A DNA stretch of 64,000 bases from Hymenobacter nivis (GCF_003149515.1 NZ_CP029145.1:1116001-1180000); one strand, 5' to 3'; shown: positions 54,703-63,427, counted from the first letter of the stretch. Notes: generated from the letters alone by a model not told the origin. Program-made: numbers and translations.

Positions 54703-55644
54703 TCAATGCTGGGCGCTGGGCGCTGGGGGCTTGGGTGTCTGTGCTAGTCGCGTGCGCTCCTGAGCCTGTTTCTCGGCTTTCTCGGCCTGCTCTTTCTGCG
54801 CGGCGTACTCGCGGCCGAACGCTTCCAAGTCCAGTTCTAGCCGGTGCTGGCCGTACTGCTGGCCGGCCGCGCCCAGCTCGGCCCGCTGCTGCTGCACCTG
54901 GTCCTGCTGCGCCTCAATGGTCTTCGCCAGATTGTTGCCGCTGTACGCCCGGCCCAACTCGCTGCCTTTCAGGTGGTGACCCTCGTACTCAAACACCACG
55001 GCCTGCAATTTTTCCTTCTGGTACGTGGCCTGCACCCCAATACCGTCCCGCTGCATCGCCGCCGTTAGCTCCTCGGGGCTCGTGGCGTGGGGCAAGTGAC
55101 GGCTTAGCGCGTCCTGCACGTACAGTTTGGCAGCCGCCCGCGCCAGCAGGTCTTCCCGCCCGGCGCGGCGGTTGTCCTGGCTCACTTCTTGGGCGCTGAC
55201 CAGGCCGTACTGCTTTTCCAGCTTGCGACACGCCTCCTGACTGTTGCGGTAGTTGTGCTGGTCGCTCACCGTGGCCCCCTCGTTGTCTACCCGGTTGACA
55301 ATCAGGTGGGCGTGCGGGTGGTCCTTATCGCGGTGGCGTACCAGGGCCCACTGCGTCCCCTCCGGGTCCACTTTCATGGCCTTCAGGTAGGCGCGGGCTA
55401 TTTCCTCCATCCGCTCGTTGCTCAGCTGCGCCTTCTCCTCGGCGAGCCAGGCCAGCGCGACGTGCATCACGGCCTTGCCCAGATTGGGGTTTAGCTCCCG
55501 CTGCGCGTTGAAGTCCGCTGCCATATGGGCCGCTGAGGTATCGCGCACGCCTTCGGTGGCCAGCACCTGGGCGCCCTTCTCCTCCCCAAAGACATAGGTG
55601 CAGATGCCGCCGAAGCTCTTACCGATTTTCACCTTGCCAATCAT
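54703..55644 (-). CDS. Relaxase/mobilisation nuclease (MobA/VirD2 type)
   Basis: This 313-residue relaxase starts at the ATG at 55644 (MIGKVKIGKSFGGICTYVFG). The metal-binding three-His motif is RHRDKDHPHAHLIVNRVDNE (about 105-124), and the start KIGKSFGG is typical of Bacteroidota Mob proteins. The part NLGKAVMHVALAWLAEEKAQ leads into the core, and a coiled C-terminal tail (IEAQQDQVQQQRAELGAAGQ, FGREYAAQKEQAEKAEKQAQ) follows. It would nick oriT and lead DNA transfer when a helper supplies the channel. No MobC-like accessory gene is seen upstream (55645-55913); oriT should lie there. Confidence 0.9.
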   Translation of the reverse strand: MIGKVKIGKSFGGICTYVFGEEKGAQVLATEGVRDTSAAHMAADFNAQRELNPNLGKAVMHVALAWLAEEKAQLSNERMEEIARAYLKAMKVDPEGTQWALVRHRDKDHPHAHLIVNRVDNEGATVSDQHNYRNSQEACRKLEKQYGLVSAQEVSQDNRRAGREDLLARAAAKLYVQDALSRHLPHATSPEELTAAMQRDGIGVQATYQKEKLQAVVFEYEGHHLKGSELGRAYSGNNLAKTIEAQQDQVQQQRAELGAAGQQYGQHRLELDLEAFGREYAAQKEQAEKAEKQAQERTRLAQTPKPPAPSAQH

Positions 55645-55913
55645 CGCGTCGGGTCGGGGGGTCGCACTATAGTAGGAACGGAAAACAACGCTAAGCCTTT
55701 CCAAGCCCGCAGAACGAGCCTATTTGTCTCAATAAGTCAGTGGTTAAGGTCGAAACGAGGCGTTGATAGGTGAGATAAGCAAAAGCAGCAGATTAGCTTG
55801 GTCGGAACCGTAACTTCTTAAAAAACCGTTTTGGTAGCGTTAAAACGGCCGTATTTTGAGACGGCCACTCACGCAAATTTTTCCTACCGATACTTTCTGT
55901 TCCTACTCTTGTG

Positions 55914-55994
55914 CTACCCCACGTACTGCGGGCGCAGGTAGCTTACCAGGCTAGCCGCCATCTCGGGTTCGTCTTCGACAATGAGGAGCTTCAT
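55914..55994 (-). pseudogene. Response-regulator N-terminal remnant
   Basis: The 26-codon frame MKLLIVEDEPEMAASLVSYL ends RPQYVG and TAG. This is the first strand and acidic pocket of an OmpR-type receiver, cut off before the phosphorylation site. It marks the edge between the plasmid-like region and the 56-62 kb cluster, which contains a full regulator of the same type at 60.1 kb. Confidence 0.75.
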
Positions 55995-56117
55995 CGGGCC
56001 GGGGCGCGGGGGAAAAAGGCAAGGTTACGCCGGCAAGTTGGAAGAAAATTGGAAGACACGAAATGGGCTCCGTTGCGTGCGGTCAATGCTCATCCACAAA
56101 ATAATTATGCTTCCAAC

Positions 56118-56218
56118 TATCCTCAGAATCAGGCCCGAGCTTTCAGCACGGGAAGCAGCGCGGCTGCCTTACCATCCCTTGCTTTTCCCAAGTCCTGACC
56201 TGCCCCATTCCGGCCGGT
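56118..56218 (+). promoter_or_regulatory. Shared upstream region of the porin gene
   Basis: This stretch begins TATCCTCAGAATC, then CCCGAGCTTTCA, and later TTTTCCCAAGT and TTCCGGCC. It aligns over about 100 bp with 57776-57890 upstream of the formamidase gene. It is probably a duplicated promoter with a common regulator site. Confidence 0.6.
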
Positions 56219-56306
56219 GGACTGTAGCGTCCTAAAGTGGCAAGCTGCTGCTTACTCCCCGGAGGCCCCGCGCCCATTATTCCTTACTCTCTTATCCTTT
56301 GCCGTT

Positions 56307-57671
56307 TTGCTGAAGAAAACCTTGACCCCGTGGGCTAGAAGAATGGTCATTCTGGCCGCATTAGCCGCAGGTGCCAGAACCTCTGCCGCCCAAACCAATA
56401 AGGCTCCCTTCCCCGAGAAACTACAGGATGGCTTAACCACTTACTTCGCGGCGGACAGCTCGTTGTATGTGAAATTAAATTTCGTGGCACAGCTGTGGGG
56501 GCGCTACAACGTCAGCAATCCGGGAACCACCGTGAGCGGCGAATCCGCGCCCGAAACCCTGGACGTTGGTATCCGCCGCCTCCGGCTGGTACTCAGCGGG
56601 CAGTTGACGCCCCGCGTATTTGTGTTTGTGCAGTTCGGCCAAAACAGCTTTTCCTACCTGTCGCCCCGAAAGACCGGGGCCTTTTTTCATGACGCAACCG
56701 CCGACTTTGCCGTGGTGCCGAAAGCCCTGAGCCTGGGCCTCGGGCTCAACGGGTGGGACGGGCCTTCGCGGTACGCCAACTCGTCCGTAGCCAGCATCCT
56801 GGCGCTGGATACGCCCTTGTTTCAAGAGGCCACGAACGACGTGAACGACCAGCAGGTGCGGCGGCTCGGCGTGTACGCGAAAGGCAAGCTTGGGAAAGTA
56901 GATTACCGCGTTTCCCTCGGAAAACCCTTCGTGACGCAAACGGCCGCGCCGCCACCCGACCCGATTTCTCCTCATTCCACATACTCCACCCTAAACCCCA
57001 AGGCCATAATCCACGGCTACCTGATGTATCAGTTTCTGGACCCGGAAAGCAACACCAGCGCCAGCACCGCCGGGTCGTACCTGGGGAAAAAGCGGGTGTT
57101 TAACATCGGGGCAGGCCTGGTGTACCAGGCCAAAGGGGTGTGGCATACCACCTTGGCTGGCGATACGGTTAGTCAAGCCATCCGGCTTTTCGCGGTGGAT
57201 GTGTTTTACGATGCCCCGCTAAATGCGGCAACGGGCACGGCGATTACCATTTACGGCGGCTATTACCGCTACGATTTCGGCCCCGGCTACCTGAAAAATG
57301 AGGGGGTTATGAACCCGGCCGACGGCACCCGCACCGGGGCCGCTTCCTTCAACGGGCCGGGCAATAGCTACCCACTGGTGGGCACCGGAAATATCCTGTA
57401 TGCGCAAGCCGCGTACCTGGGTAAACAGGGCTTGCTGGGCGAATACGGCACGCTGCAACCCTACGCGTCGGTGCAGTGGGCGCGGTACGACCGGCTCGCC
57501 GACCCGATGTGCCTAGCCAATATCGGCGTCAATTGGTTGATTTACGGCAACCATAGCAAGTTCACCGTCAACTATGAAAACCGCCCCATCTTCATGGCCC
57601 AGCCCACGGGGGCCATCGAAGCGGCCAGCCGGCGGGGAGAATATGTATTGCAATACCAAGTAGCCTTTTAG
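56307..57671 (+). CDS. Outer-membrane porin (OprP/porin O-P-like)
   Basis: This porin of about 454 residues has a signal peptide VILAALAAGARTSAAQ. The start is uncertain: TTG 56307 gives a basic n-region (LKKTLTPWARR) while ATG 56343 gives a shorter one. The mature part has the 16-18-strand pattern of porin O/P proteins: LKLNFVAQLWGRYNV-like first strand (YVKLNFVAQLWGRYNVSNPG), VGIRRLRLVLSGQLTPRVFV, FQFGQNSF-like sequence, and the final WLIYGNHSKFTVNYENRPIF, then REYVLQYQVAF-like closing strand. The substrate is unknown, though the linked exported amidase suggests a nitrogen compound. Confidence 0.82.
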   Translation: MLKKTLTPWARRMVILAALAAGARTSAAQTNKAPFPEKLQDGLTTYFAADSSLYVKLNFVAQLWGRYNVSNPGTTVSGESAPETLDVGIRRLRLVLSGQLTPRVFVFVQFGQNSFSYLSPRKTGAFFHDATADFAVVPKALSLGLGLNGWDGPSRYANSSVASILALDTPLFQEATNDVNDQQVRRLGVYAKGKLGKVDYRVSLGKPFVTQTAAPPPDPISPHSTYSTLNPKAIIHGYLMYQFLDPESNTSASTAGSYLGKKRVFNIGAGLVYQAKGVWHTTLAGDTVSQAIRLFAVDVFYDAPLNAATGTAITIYGGYYRYDFGPGYLKNEGVMNPADGTRTGAASFNGPGNSYPLVGTGNILYAQAAYLGKQGLLGEYGTLQPYASVQWARYDRLADPMCLANIGVNWLIYGNHSKFTVNYENRPIFMAQPTGAIEAASRRGEYVLQYQVAF

Positions 57672-57775
57672 CGCGCCGGGCGAGGCTCAGGACCAGGTTA
57701 CGTGGCAAGTGGGAAGGATTTGAAAGAAACAGCCAGGGCCAGCGGCCCCCGGCCATCCCCTCCCAGGCTCCTGAT

Positions 57776-57890
57776 TATCCTCAGAATCGTACCCGAGCTT
57801 TCAACAGGGTAAGCGGCCCTGACGAGTTAAAAGCCGCCTCTTTTTTCCCAAGTGCTGGCTTCTTTCCGCCCGTTGATCATTTCCGGCCAG
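57776..57890 (+). promoter_or_regulatory. Shared upstream region of the formamidase gene
   Basis: This is the second copy of the block at 56118-56218: TATCCTCAGAATC, CCCGAGCTTTCA, TTTTTTCCCAAGT and TTCCGGCC in the same order and spacing within a few bases. It ends about 50 bp before the ATG at 57941. Confidence 0.6.
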
Positions 57891-57940
57891 TGCCCACAAC
57901 CTAGTAAGCTCGCATCCCCCACCTTATTTCGCTGATTCTC

Positions 57941-59014
57941 ATGAACAAAACCCAATTCAGAAAAGGTGTGGCCCTACTAGCCCTGGGGGCCCTGTCGTGG
58001 GTAGGGCTCAGTGCCCGTAGCCCCCAATCACCTGCACGGGCGGCGGCCCCGCCGGTCCAGCAGCTACTGGCCACGCCCCAAACCGTAACAATAGGCTACT
58101 ACGACGCGGCGGCCCCGCCCAAGCTGCGGATTAAATCGGGCGACGTGGTGCAGATGCAGACGCTGGTGGCGTGTACGCCCGCGCTGCTGGAAGAAGCGGG
58201 CCTGCCGCCCGCCCAGGTGCAGCCCGAGCTGCGAGCCATCATCCAGCAGGTGACGGACAAAGGGCCGGGCATTCACATCCTCACCGGCCCCATCTACGTG
58301 GAAGAAGCTCAGCCCGGCGACGTGCTCGAAGTGCGCATTCAGGCGGTGAAGCTGGCCGTGCCCTACTCCTATAACGCTTTCACGCCCGGCCACGGCGCGC
58401 TGCCCAACGACTTCCCGTATGCCCGCATGCGCATCGTACCGTTGGACCTCAAGCGCTTGGTGGGGCTGTTTGCCCCCGGCATCGAAGTACCGCTGCGGCC
58501 CTTTTTCGGCAGCATGGGCGTCGCCCCGCCCGACGTATCGGGCCGCATCAGCTCCTACCCGCCCTGGATAAACGCGGGCAACATCGACAATAAGGAGATG
58601 GTGGCCGGCACCACGCTCTTCATTCCGGTACACGCGCCGGGGGCCCTATTCTCGGCCGGCGACGGGCACGCCGCCCAGGGCGACGGCGAAGTGGATTTGA
58701 AAGCGCTGGAAACGTCGCTGGTGGGCACCTTCCAATTCATCGTGCACAAGGGCCAGCACCTGAACTGGCCCCGGGCCGAAACCCCCACCGAATACATCGC
58801 TATGGGGTTTGATAACAGCCTGGACGAGGCCGTGAGCCTGGCCACCCGCAACATGGTGGACTTCCTCGTCACCGAAAAGCACCTGAGCCGCGACGACGCC
58901 TACGTGCTGTGCAGCGTGGCCGTGGACCTGCACGTGACCCAGCTCGTAGACGGTTCCAAGGGCGTACACGCCATTCTACCCAAAAGCCTCTTCATCGCCG
59001 CGACGCGCAAGTAA
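57941..59014 (+). CDS. Exported acetamidase/formamidase-family protein
   Basis: This 357-residue protein has a signal peptide (KGVALLALGALSWVGLSARS, about 8-27) and an FmdA/AmdA fold. Family signs are GPGIHILTGPIYVEEAQPGD, VLEVRIQAVKLAVPYSYNAF, TPGHGALPNDFP (in place of the usual zinc-site turn), FFGSMGVAPP, VAGTTLFIPVHAPGALFSAG and DGHAAQGDGEV, the last three being strongly conserved. The enzyme would release ammonia from a small amide in the periplasm. It follows the porin and shares its upstream block, so the two are probably co-regulated. It appears intact. Confidence 0.9.
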   Translation: MNKTQFRKGVALLALGALSWVGLSARSPQSPARAAAPPVQQLLATPQTVTIGYYDAAAPPKLRIKSGDVVQMQTLVACTPALLEEAGLPPAQVQPELRAIIQQVTDKGPGIHILTGPIYVEEAQPGDVLEVRIQAVKLAVPYSYNAFTPGHGALPNDFPYARMRIVPLDLKRLVGLFAPGIEVPLRPFFGSMGVAPPDVSGRISSYPPWINAGNIDNKEMVAGTTLFIPVHAPGALFSAGDGHAAQGDGEVDLKALETSLVGTFQFIVHKGQHLNWPRAETPTEYIAMGFDNSLDEAVSLATRNMVDFLVTEKHLSRDDAYVLCSVAVDLHVTQLVDGSKGVHAILPKSLFIAATRK

Positions 59015-59217
59015 AATCGGGAAGCAAGGGGGAAGAAGGGGTAGCGAGGACTCCAGGCTAACCACAGGATTGCAAGCTACCCTTGCGCTGGGTTTGCCTC
59101 AAGCCATTCAATTACAACGTTTGGGCAGTAGGCACGGTATCTAGCTATCAACAGAAGAAGCCGGTCGCTTCTTCGCATTGCCCACTTAAGCAACCTGCGC
59201 CAGGCAGGCCCCCCCGC

Positions 59218-60030
59218 ATGAACACGACTGACCCGAAGATAGATTTCAGCAAAGTGCCCGAAGTGACCTTCCTTTTCTGGGTCGTCAAAATCATCGCGAC
59301 CACCCTGGGCGAAACGGCGGGCGACGCCGTCACGATGTCGATGAACCTGGGCTATTTGGTGGGCACGGCCATCTTTGCCACGATTTTCGTACTGGCCATC
59401 ACCGTCCAGGTTCGGGCCACGAAGTTTCACCCGTATTTGTTCTGGTTTGTCATCGTGGCCACGACTACGGCCGGCACCACCCTGGCCGACTTCTTCGACC
59501 GCTCGCTGGGCATTGGCTACATCGGCGGCACGTCGATTCTGTTGGCCTTGCTGCTCGCTTGTCTGGGGCTGTGGTACTGGTCGCTGGGGTCGGTATCGGT
59601 CAATCAGCTTACCACCCGCAAAGCCGAAGTGTTTTACTGGGCCACCGTCATGTTTTCCCAAACCCTGGGCACGGCGGCGGGCGACTGGGTGGCCGACCCC
59701 AAAGCCGGCCTCGGCCTGGGATATGAAGGCGGCGCGCTCGTCTTCGCCGCCGGCTTGGCCCTCGTTGCGGCCGCGTATTACTGGACCACCCTCTCGCACA
59801 CCGTCTTATTCTGGGCCGCCTTCATCCTGACGCGTCCGCTTGGGGCGACGGTGGGTGATTTTCTGGACAAGCCCCGCGCCAACGGCGGGCTGGAGCTGAG
59901 CCGCTACACGGCCTCGGCCGTGCTGGCCGCCCTCATCATCATTGGGCTGCTGGTATTCCCCCAGCGGGCCGAGCGCGTCCCAGCAGTTGCCGCGGGGCCG
60001 GGCGCACGGGGCGAGAACGAAGCGGCCTGA
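59218..60030 (+). CDS. COG4705-type membrane protein
   Basis: This 270-residue protein starts at the ATG at 59218 (MNTTDPKIDFSKVPEVTFLF). It has about eight helices in four repeated pairs, each with a T-x-G-x-x-x-G-D-like motif: IATTLGETAGDAVTMSMNLG, TTTAGTTLADFFDRSLGIGY, FSQTLGTAAGDWVADPKAGL and LTRPLGATVGDFLDKPRANG. This four-fold repeat defines COG4705, a family of unknown function. It lies 82 bp before the two-component genes and is probably controlled by them. The longer frame from 59083 is not supported. Confidence 0.88.
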   Translation: MNTTDPKIDFSKVPEVTFLFWVVKIIATTLGETAGDAVTMSMNLGYLVGTAIFATIFVLAITVQVRATKFHPYLFWFVIVATTTAGTTLADFFDRSLGIGYIGGTSILLALLLACLGLWYWSLGSVSVNQLTTRKAEVFYWATVMFSQTLGTAAGDWVADPKAGLGLGYEGGALVFAAGLALVAAAYYWTTLSHTVLFWAAFILTRPLGATVGDFLDKPRANGGLELSRYTASAVLAALIIIGLLVFPQRAERVPAVAAGPGARGENEAA

Positions 60031-60112
60031 CGGATGCGCTACCGGCCAGGAAGCGCACAGAATTAACATTTATTTTTACGTTCGCTGGCTCCTAATCGGC
60101 AAGCGGAGTCCC

Positions 60113-60790
60113 ATGAAAATCCTGCTGGTTGAAGATGAGCCCGGCCTGCGCTCGGCCATCGTCGATTGCCTGGTGCAAGACGGCTACGTGTGCGAAATAG
60201 CGCCCACCTACGCGCTGGCCCACGAGAAAATCAAGCTTTATCAGTACGACTGCGTGGTGGTGGACCTGACCCTGCCTGACGGCAACGGCCTCGACCTTAT
60301 CCGGGCCCTCAAAGCCGATGGCTCGGCGGCGGGGGTGCTCATCATCTCAGCCCGGGCCGCACTCGACGACCGGCTCACGGGCCTGGGGCTGGGGGCCGAT
60401 GATTACCTGGTGAAGCCCTTTCACCTCTCCGAGCTGAACGCCCGGCTCAAGGCCATCATCCGCCGCCGGCAGTTTCAGGGGCAGCAGCAACTCGTGTTCC
60501 GCGACCTGGTAGCCTGGCCCGACGATGGACGGGTTTTCGTGCACGGCGCACCCATCGCGCTCACCAAGAAAGAGTATGACCTGCTGCTGTATTTGTTGGC
60601 CAACCCCCAGCGCGTGCTCACCAAGGAGGCCATCGCCGAGCACCTCTGGGGCGACGAGGCGGATGCTTCCGACTCGTTCGACTACGTCTACACCCACCTG
60701 AAAAACCTGCGCAAGAAGCTCCAGGAAAAGGGGGCCGGCGACTACATCCAAACCATTTACGGGCTGGGCTACCGCCTACGGGATGTATGA
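60113..60790 (+). CDS. OmpR-family response regulator
   Basis: This 225-residue regulator starts at the ATG at 60113 (MKILLVEDEPGLRSAIVDCL). The receiver has the acid pocket EDE (7-9), the phosphorylated Asp in VVVDLTLPDGNG (about 51) and Lys in YLVKPFHLSEL (about 101). The OmpR winged helix (about 125-225) shows ITLTKKEYDLLLYLLANPQR-like sequence (IALTKKEYDLLLYLLANPQR), VLTKEAIAEHLWGDEADASD and YIQTIYGLGYRLRD. It overlaps the kinase gene by 4 bp (ATGA). It is the likely regulator of the porin and amidase promoters. It appears intact. Confidence 0.95.
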   Translation: MKILLVEDEPGLRSAIVDCLVQDGYVCEIAPTYALAHEKIKLYQYDCVVVDLTLPDGNGLDLIRALKADGSAAGVLIISARAALDDRLTGLGLGADDYLVKPFHLSELNARLKAIIRRRQFQGQQQLVFRDLVAWPDDGRVFVHGAPIALTKKEYDLLLYLLANPQRVLTKEAIAEHLWGDEADASDSFDYVYTHLKNLRKKLQEKGAGDYIQTIYGLGYRLRDV

Positions 60791-62049
60791 AGCTACTCGC
60801 CAAAACCAATCGTTACTACCTGCTGCTAGCCGCGGCCTTGTTCGCCCTGGGCGGGGTAGTGCTGTACTTCAGCCTGAACTGGGCGCTGCGCAACGAAGTG
60901 GACGAACAGCTCCTCGACCAGCAACGCATCCTCACCCGCGCCCGCACCACCCCCCGGACCAATGCCCTGCTGGGGGATTCGCTGCGGGTGAGCCGCACGC
61001 CGGTGCCCGAGGGCCTGCACGATGCCGTGCGCTACGACGAGGAAGAGCAAACCATGGTGCCTTACCGCGAGCTGAGCTTTCCGGTGCAGCGGGCCGGCAC
61101 CCGGTATTGGGTGACGCTGCGCAAGTCGCAGCTGGAAACGGCCGACTTGCTGCTGTTGGTGCTGAGCGTGATGCTGACCGTACTGGGAGGGTTGTTCGGG
61201 AGCTTACTGGTGCTTAACCGCTGGCTGGCCCGCTGGCTGTGGGCCCCGTTCCAGCGTACGCTGGCCGAGTTGCGCGCCTACGACCTCCACCGGCGCGGCC
61301 CGTTGGCGCTCCTGGCCACGCCCATTGACGAGTTTACCGAACTAAACCAGGCCCTGACGCAGATGAGCGCGCGCCTGGCCGCCGACTACCAACGCCTCAA
61401 GGACTTCACCGAAAACGCGGCCCACGAAATCCAAACCCCCTTGGCCATCATGCAGGCCCAGCTGGAACAGCTCGTGCAGGACGACACCCTGCGACCCGCC
61501 TCGGCTGCAATCGTGGGCGCGCTTTACGGGGCCACCCGCCGCCTCTCGCGCCTGCACCACGCCCTGACCCTGCTCAGTAGCATCGAAAACCAGCAGTTCG
61601 CGCTGGCCGTGCCCGTGCGGCTGGACCAGGTAGTGGCGGAAAAAGCCGGCCAGCTGGAAGAGCTGGCCGCCGCCCGGGGCCTGACGCTGCGCGTGGTGGT
61701 GACGGGGGTGCCGGTGCTGACGATGCACCCTGGCCTGGCCGATTCGCTGGTGGCCAACCTGCTCCAGAACGCCCTCAAGCACAGCCTCGGCGGCAAGGTT
61801 ATCGAAGTCACGCTCAGCGTCGATGCGCTGGTCGTGGCCAACGCCGGCCCAGTCATCGAAGGTGACCCCGCCCGGTTTTTCGAGCGGTTCTGCAAGCACC
61901 ACGCGGCCTCCGCTTCGCCCGGCCTGGGCCTGAGCATCGTGCAGCAGATTTGTCAGCACTACGGATTTGGGCTAAGCTACACGTTTGGGCCGGCCGGGGC
62001 CATCCACACGCTGCGGGTGGACTTTTCTACGCCAATAACCACCACGTAA
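60787..62049 (+). CDS. Sensor histidine kinase
   Basis: This 420-residue kinase has two membrane helices (YYLLLAAALFALGGVVLYFS, about 10-29, and LLLLVLSVMLTVLGGLFGSL, about 120-139) around a sensor region, then a HAMP-like linker. The phosphoacceptor block is DFTENAAHEIQTPLAIMQAQ with His (about 218). The ATPase has LVANLLQNALKHS (N box), LVVANAGPVIEGDPARFFER and SASPGLGLSIVQQICQHYGF (G2). It follows the regulator in an overlapping pair and is complete. Confidence 0.94.
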   Translation: MKLLAKTNRYYLLLAAALFALGGVVLYFSLNWALRNEVDEQLLDQQRILTRARTTPRTNALLGDSLRVSRTPVPEGLHDAVRYDEEEQTMVPYRELSFPVQRAGTRYWVTLRKSQLETADLLLLVLSVMLTVLGGLFGSLLVLNRWLARWLWAPFQRTLAELRAYDLHRRGPLALLATPIDEFTELNQALTQMSARLAADYQRLKDFTENAAHEIQTPLAIMQAQLEQLVQDDTLRPASAAIVGALYGATRRLSRLHHALTLLSSIENQQFALAVPVRLDQVVAEKAGQLEELAAARGLTLRVVVTGVPVLTMHPGLADSLVANLLQNALKHSLGGKVIEVTLSVDALVVANAGPVIEGDPARFFERFCKHHAASASPGLGLSIVQQICQHYGFGLSYTFGPAGAIHTLRVDFSTPITTT

Positions 62050-62130
62050 ACAAGGGACTAGCATCACAGAAAAATCACAGGTTCGGGCAATAGCTTTGAG
62101 TATAATTTCACCAACAACCCTATTTTACTG

Positions 62131-62565
62131 ATGAAGCAAGTCCTGATGATGGCCGCCTTTGCCTTGGCACTGACCGCCCCTGCCCACGCCCAAATGCTCA
62201 AGCCGGCCCAGGTGCCCGCCGCGGTGAAGGCCACCTTCAAAGCCAAGTTTCCCGCCGTGACCAGCAACACCTGGGAGAAGGAAGGCGACAAGTACGAAGC
62301 CGGCTTCAAGCAAAACGGCGTCACCATGTCGGCCCTGATTACCCCGGCCGGCGAACTGGTGGAAACCGAGTCGGATATGTCGCCCGCCAAGCTGCCCGCC
62401 GCCGTCCGCACCAAGCTGGCCAGCGACTACAAGGCCTACAAGATTAATGAGGCCGCCACCATCGTGCGGGCCGATGGCTCGACCGTGTACGAGGCGGAGG
62501 TAGCACGGGGCGGCAAAGCCCACGACGTGCTGTTCAACGCCGACGGCTCGCTGGCCAAGAAATAA
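62131..62565 (+). CDS. Secreted PepSY-like protein
   Basis: This 144-residue protein has a signal peptide MKQVLMMAAFALALTAPAHA and two PepSY-like repeats (PF11396 type): LKPAQVPAAVKATFKAKFPA with TWEKEGDKYEAGFKQNG, and KLPAAVRTKLASDYKAYKIN with STVYEAEVARGG. Such proteins are often encoded beside two-component systems in Bacteroidota and may bind or modulate periplasmic ligands. It starts 81 bp after the kinase stop and is followed by a terminator-like hairpin. It appears intact. Confidence 0.85.
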   Translation: MKQVLMMAAFALALTAPAHAQMLKPAQVPAAVKATFKAKFPAVTSNTWEKEGDKYEAGFKQNGVTMSALITPAGELVETESDMSPAKLPAAVRTKLASDYKAYKINEAATIVRADGSTVYEAEVARGGKAHDVLFNADGSLAKK

Positions 62566-62593
62566 CCCACGTGTAGGCCCGCCCCCGATGCCT

Positions 62594-62628
62594 CACCCCG
62601 TCAGCCCCCCCCCCGGGCTGGCGGGGTG
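62594..62628 (+). terminator. Terminator of the PepSY gene
   Basis: CACCCCGTCAGCCC pairs with GGGCTGGCGGGGTG (one G-U pair) across a short C-rich loop, 28 bp after the PepSY gene stop. The 3' end runs straight into the miniature element at 62629. Confidence 0.7.
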
Positions 62629-62894
62629 TTGGCCGTGGTTAAAAGTTCGGTCCAAAAGTCGCATTTGCCAGATAGCTTTGCTAGTTTGAGTACCGAAAAG
62701 CCGTTTTCAGGGCATTAGTGGTACTTTAATTACATAAACCTGTTTCGGATACCGCTTTTTTTCTCGTTGAGGGGGCAATAGGCTGTTGCTGCAACTGTAC
62801 CCGAAAAGGGCCGTTTTCGTGCCCCTTTAGCCGTTTTTAAATCCAACACATGGGCCAAATGCGACTTTTGGACCAAACTTTTAACCAAGGCCAA
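62629..62894. mobile_element. 266-bp miniature element with IS5-type ends
   Basis: The ends are about 40-bp inverted repeats: TTGGCCGTGGTTAAAAGTTC on the left and the complement of TTGGCCTTGGTTAAAAGTTT on the right, both continuing GGTCCAAAAGTCGCATTTG. There is no gene inside. The ends match those of the IS5-family element at the window start, which probably supplies the transposase. Its right end provides the stop codon of the gene at 62881-63417. Confidence 0.85.
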
Positions 62895-63417
62895 TGATAG
62901 CGCCGGTGGCCCGAATAGCCGGCCGCGAGAGGTGGGCCTGCACCTCCTTCTCGCGGGCATCGGGCACTATTAGGTAGAGCGCCGTTTCGTGCTCGGGCAT
63001 GGAAAACGCCAGATCCGTCAGCCGCAGGATGCCGCTGTAGATGCTAGTGCTTTTTTCCACTTCAAAAGCCGCTACCACACGGCTAGTGCCGGGCGCGAAC
63101 CACACGATATCAATCAGGCGGATGGTGCTGGCCACATCGGCGGGCACGGGTAACTTGGGGTGCTGGTCGAGGCAGAGAAACGAGAGCTTCTGACCCTGAC
63201 AGTGGTGGTTACGGTCGTTGATAGCCGTAGTTACGTCGCAGCCCATCGCCACCTGGAAGACGTGATGCAACTCGGCGAGCATCGTATCGCCTCGCACCAA
63301 CACGCGCCGGCAAATTTGCGGGCTGATACCCAGCAGATGAACCTTGAGCTGGTAGACCGCCGCCAACCGGTCAGTACCGGATAAGATAGGAGCAGCTGGG
63401 TGGGGCATGGTGTTCAC
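62881..63417 (-). CDS. pRiA4b ORF3-like / PD-(D/E)XK-like protein, altered C-terminus
   Basis: This 178-residue frame has two parts. Residues about 20-60, VYQLKVHLLGISPQICRRVL and LAELHHVFQVAMGCDVTTAI, match the start of plasmid pRiA4b ORF3-like domains, but that domain is much shorter than usual. Residues about 100-170 (IRLIDIVWFAPGTSRVVAAF, EVEKSTSIYSGILRLTDLAF, ETALYLIVPDAREKEV and LSRPAI) look like the E-V-E-K core of a PD-(D/E)XK nuclease-like domain found in restriction-like proteins. The middle appears deleted. The C-terminus ends in a TAA supplied by the miniature element, so a few residues are probably lost. It may be a remnant. Confidence 0.65.
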   Translation of the reverse strand: MNTMPHPAAPILSGTDRLAAVYQLKVHLLGISPQICRRVLVRGDTMLAELHHVFQVAMGCDVTTAINDRNHHCQGQKLSFLCLDQHPKLPVPADVASTIRLIDIVWFAPGTSRVVAAFEVEKSTSIYSGILRLTDLAFSMPEHETALYLIVPDAREKEVQAHLSRPAIRATGAIIGLG

Positions 63418-63427
63418 CGACAGAAAG

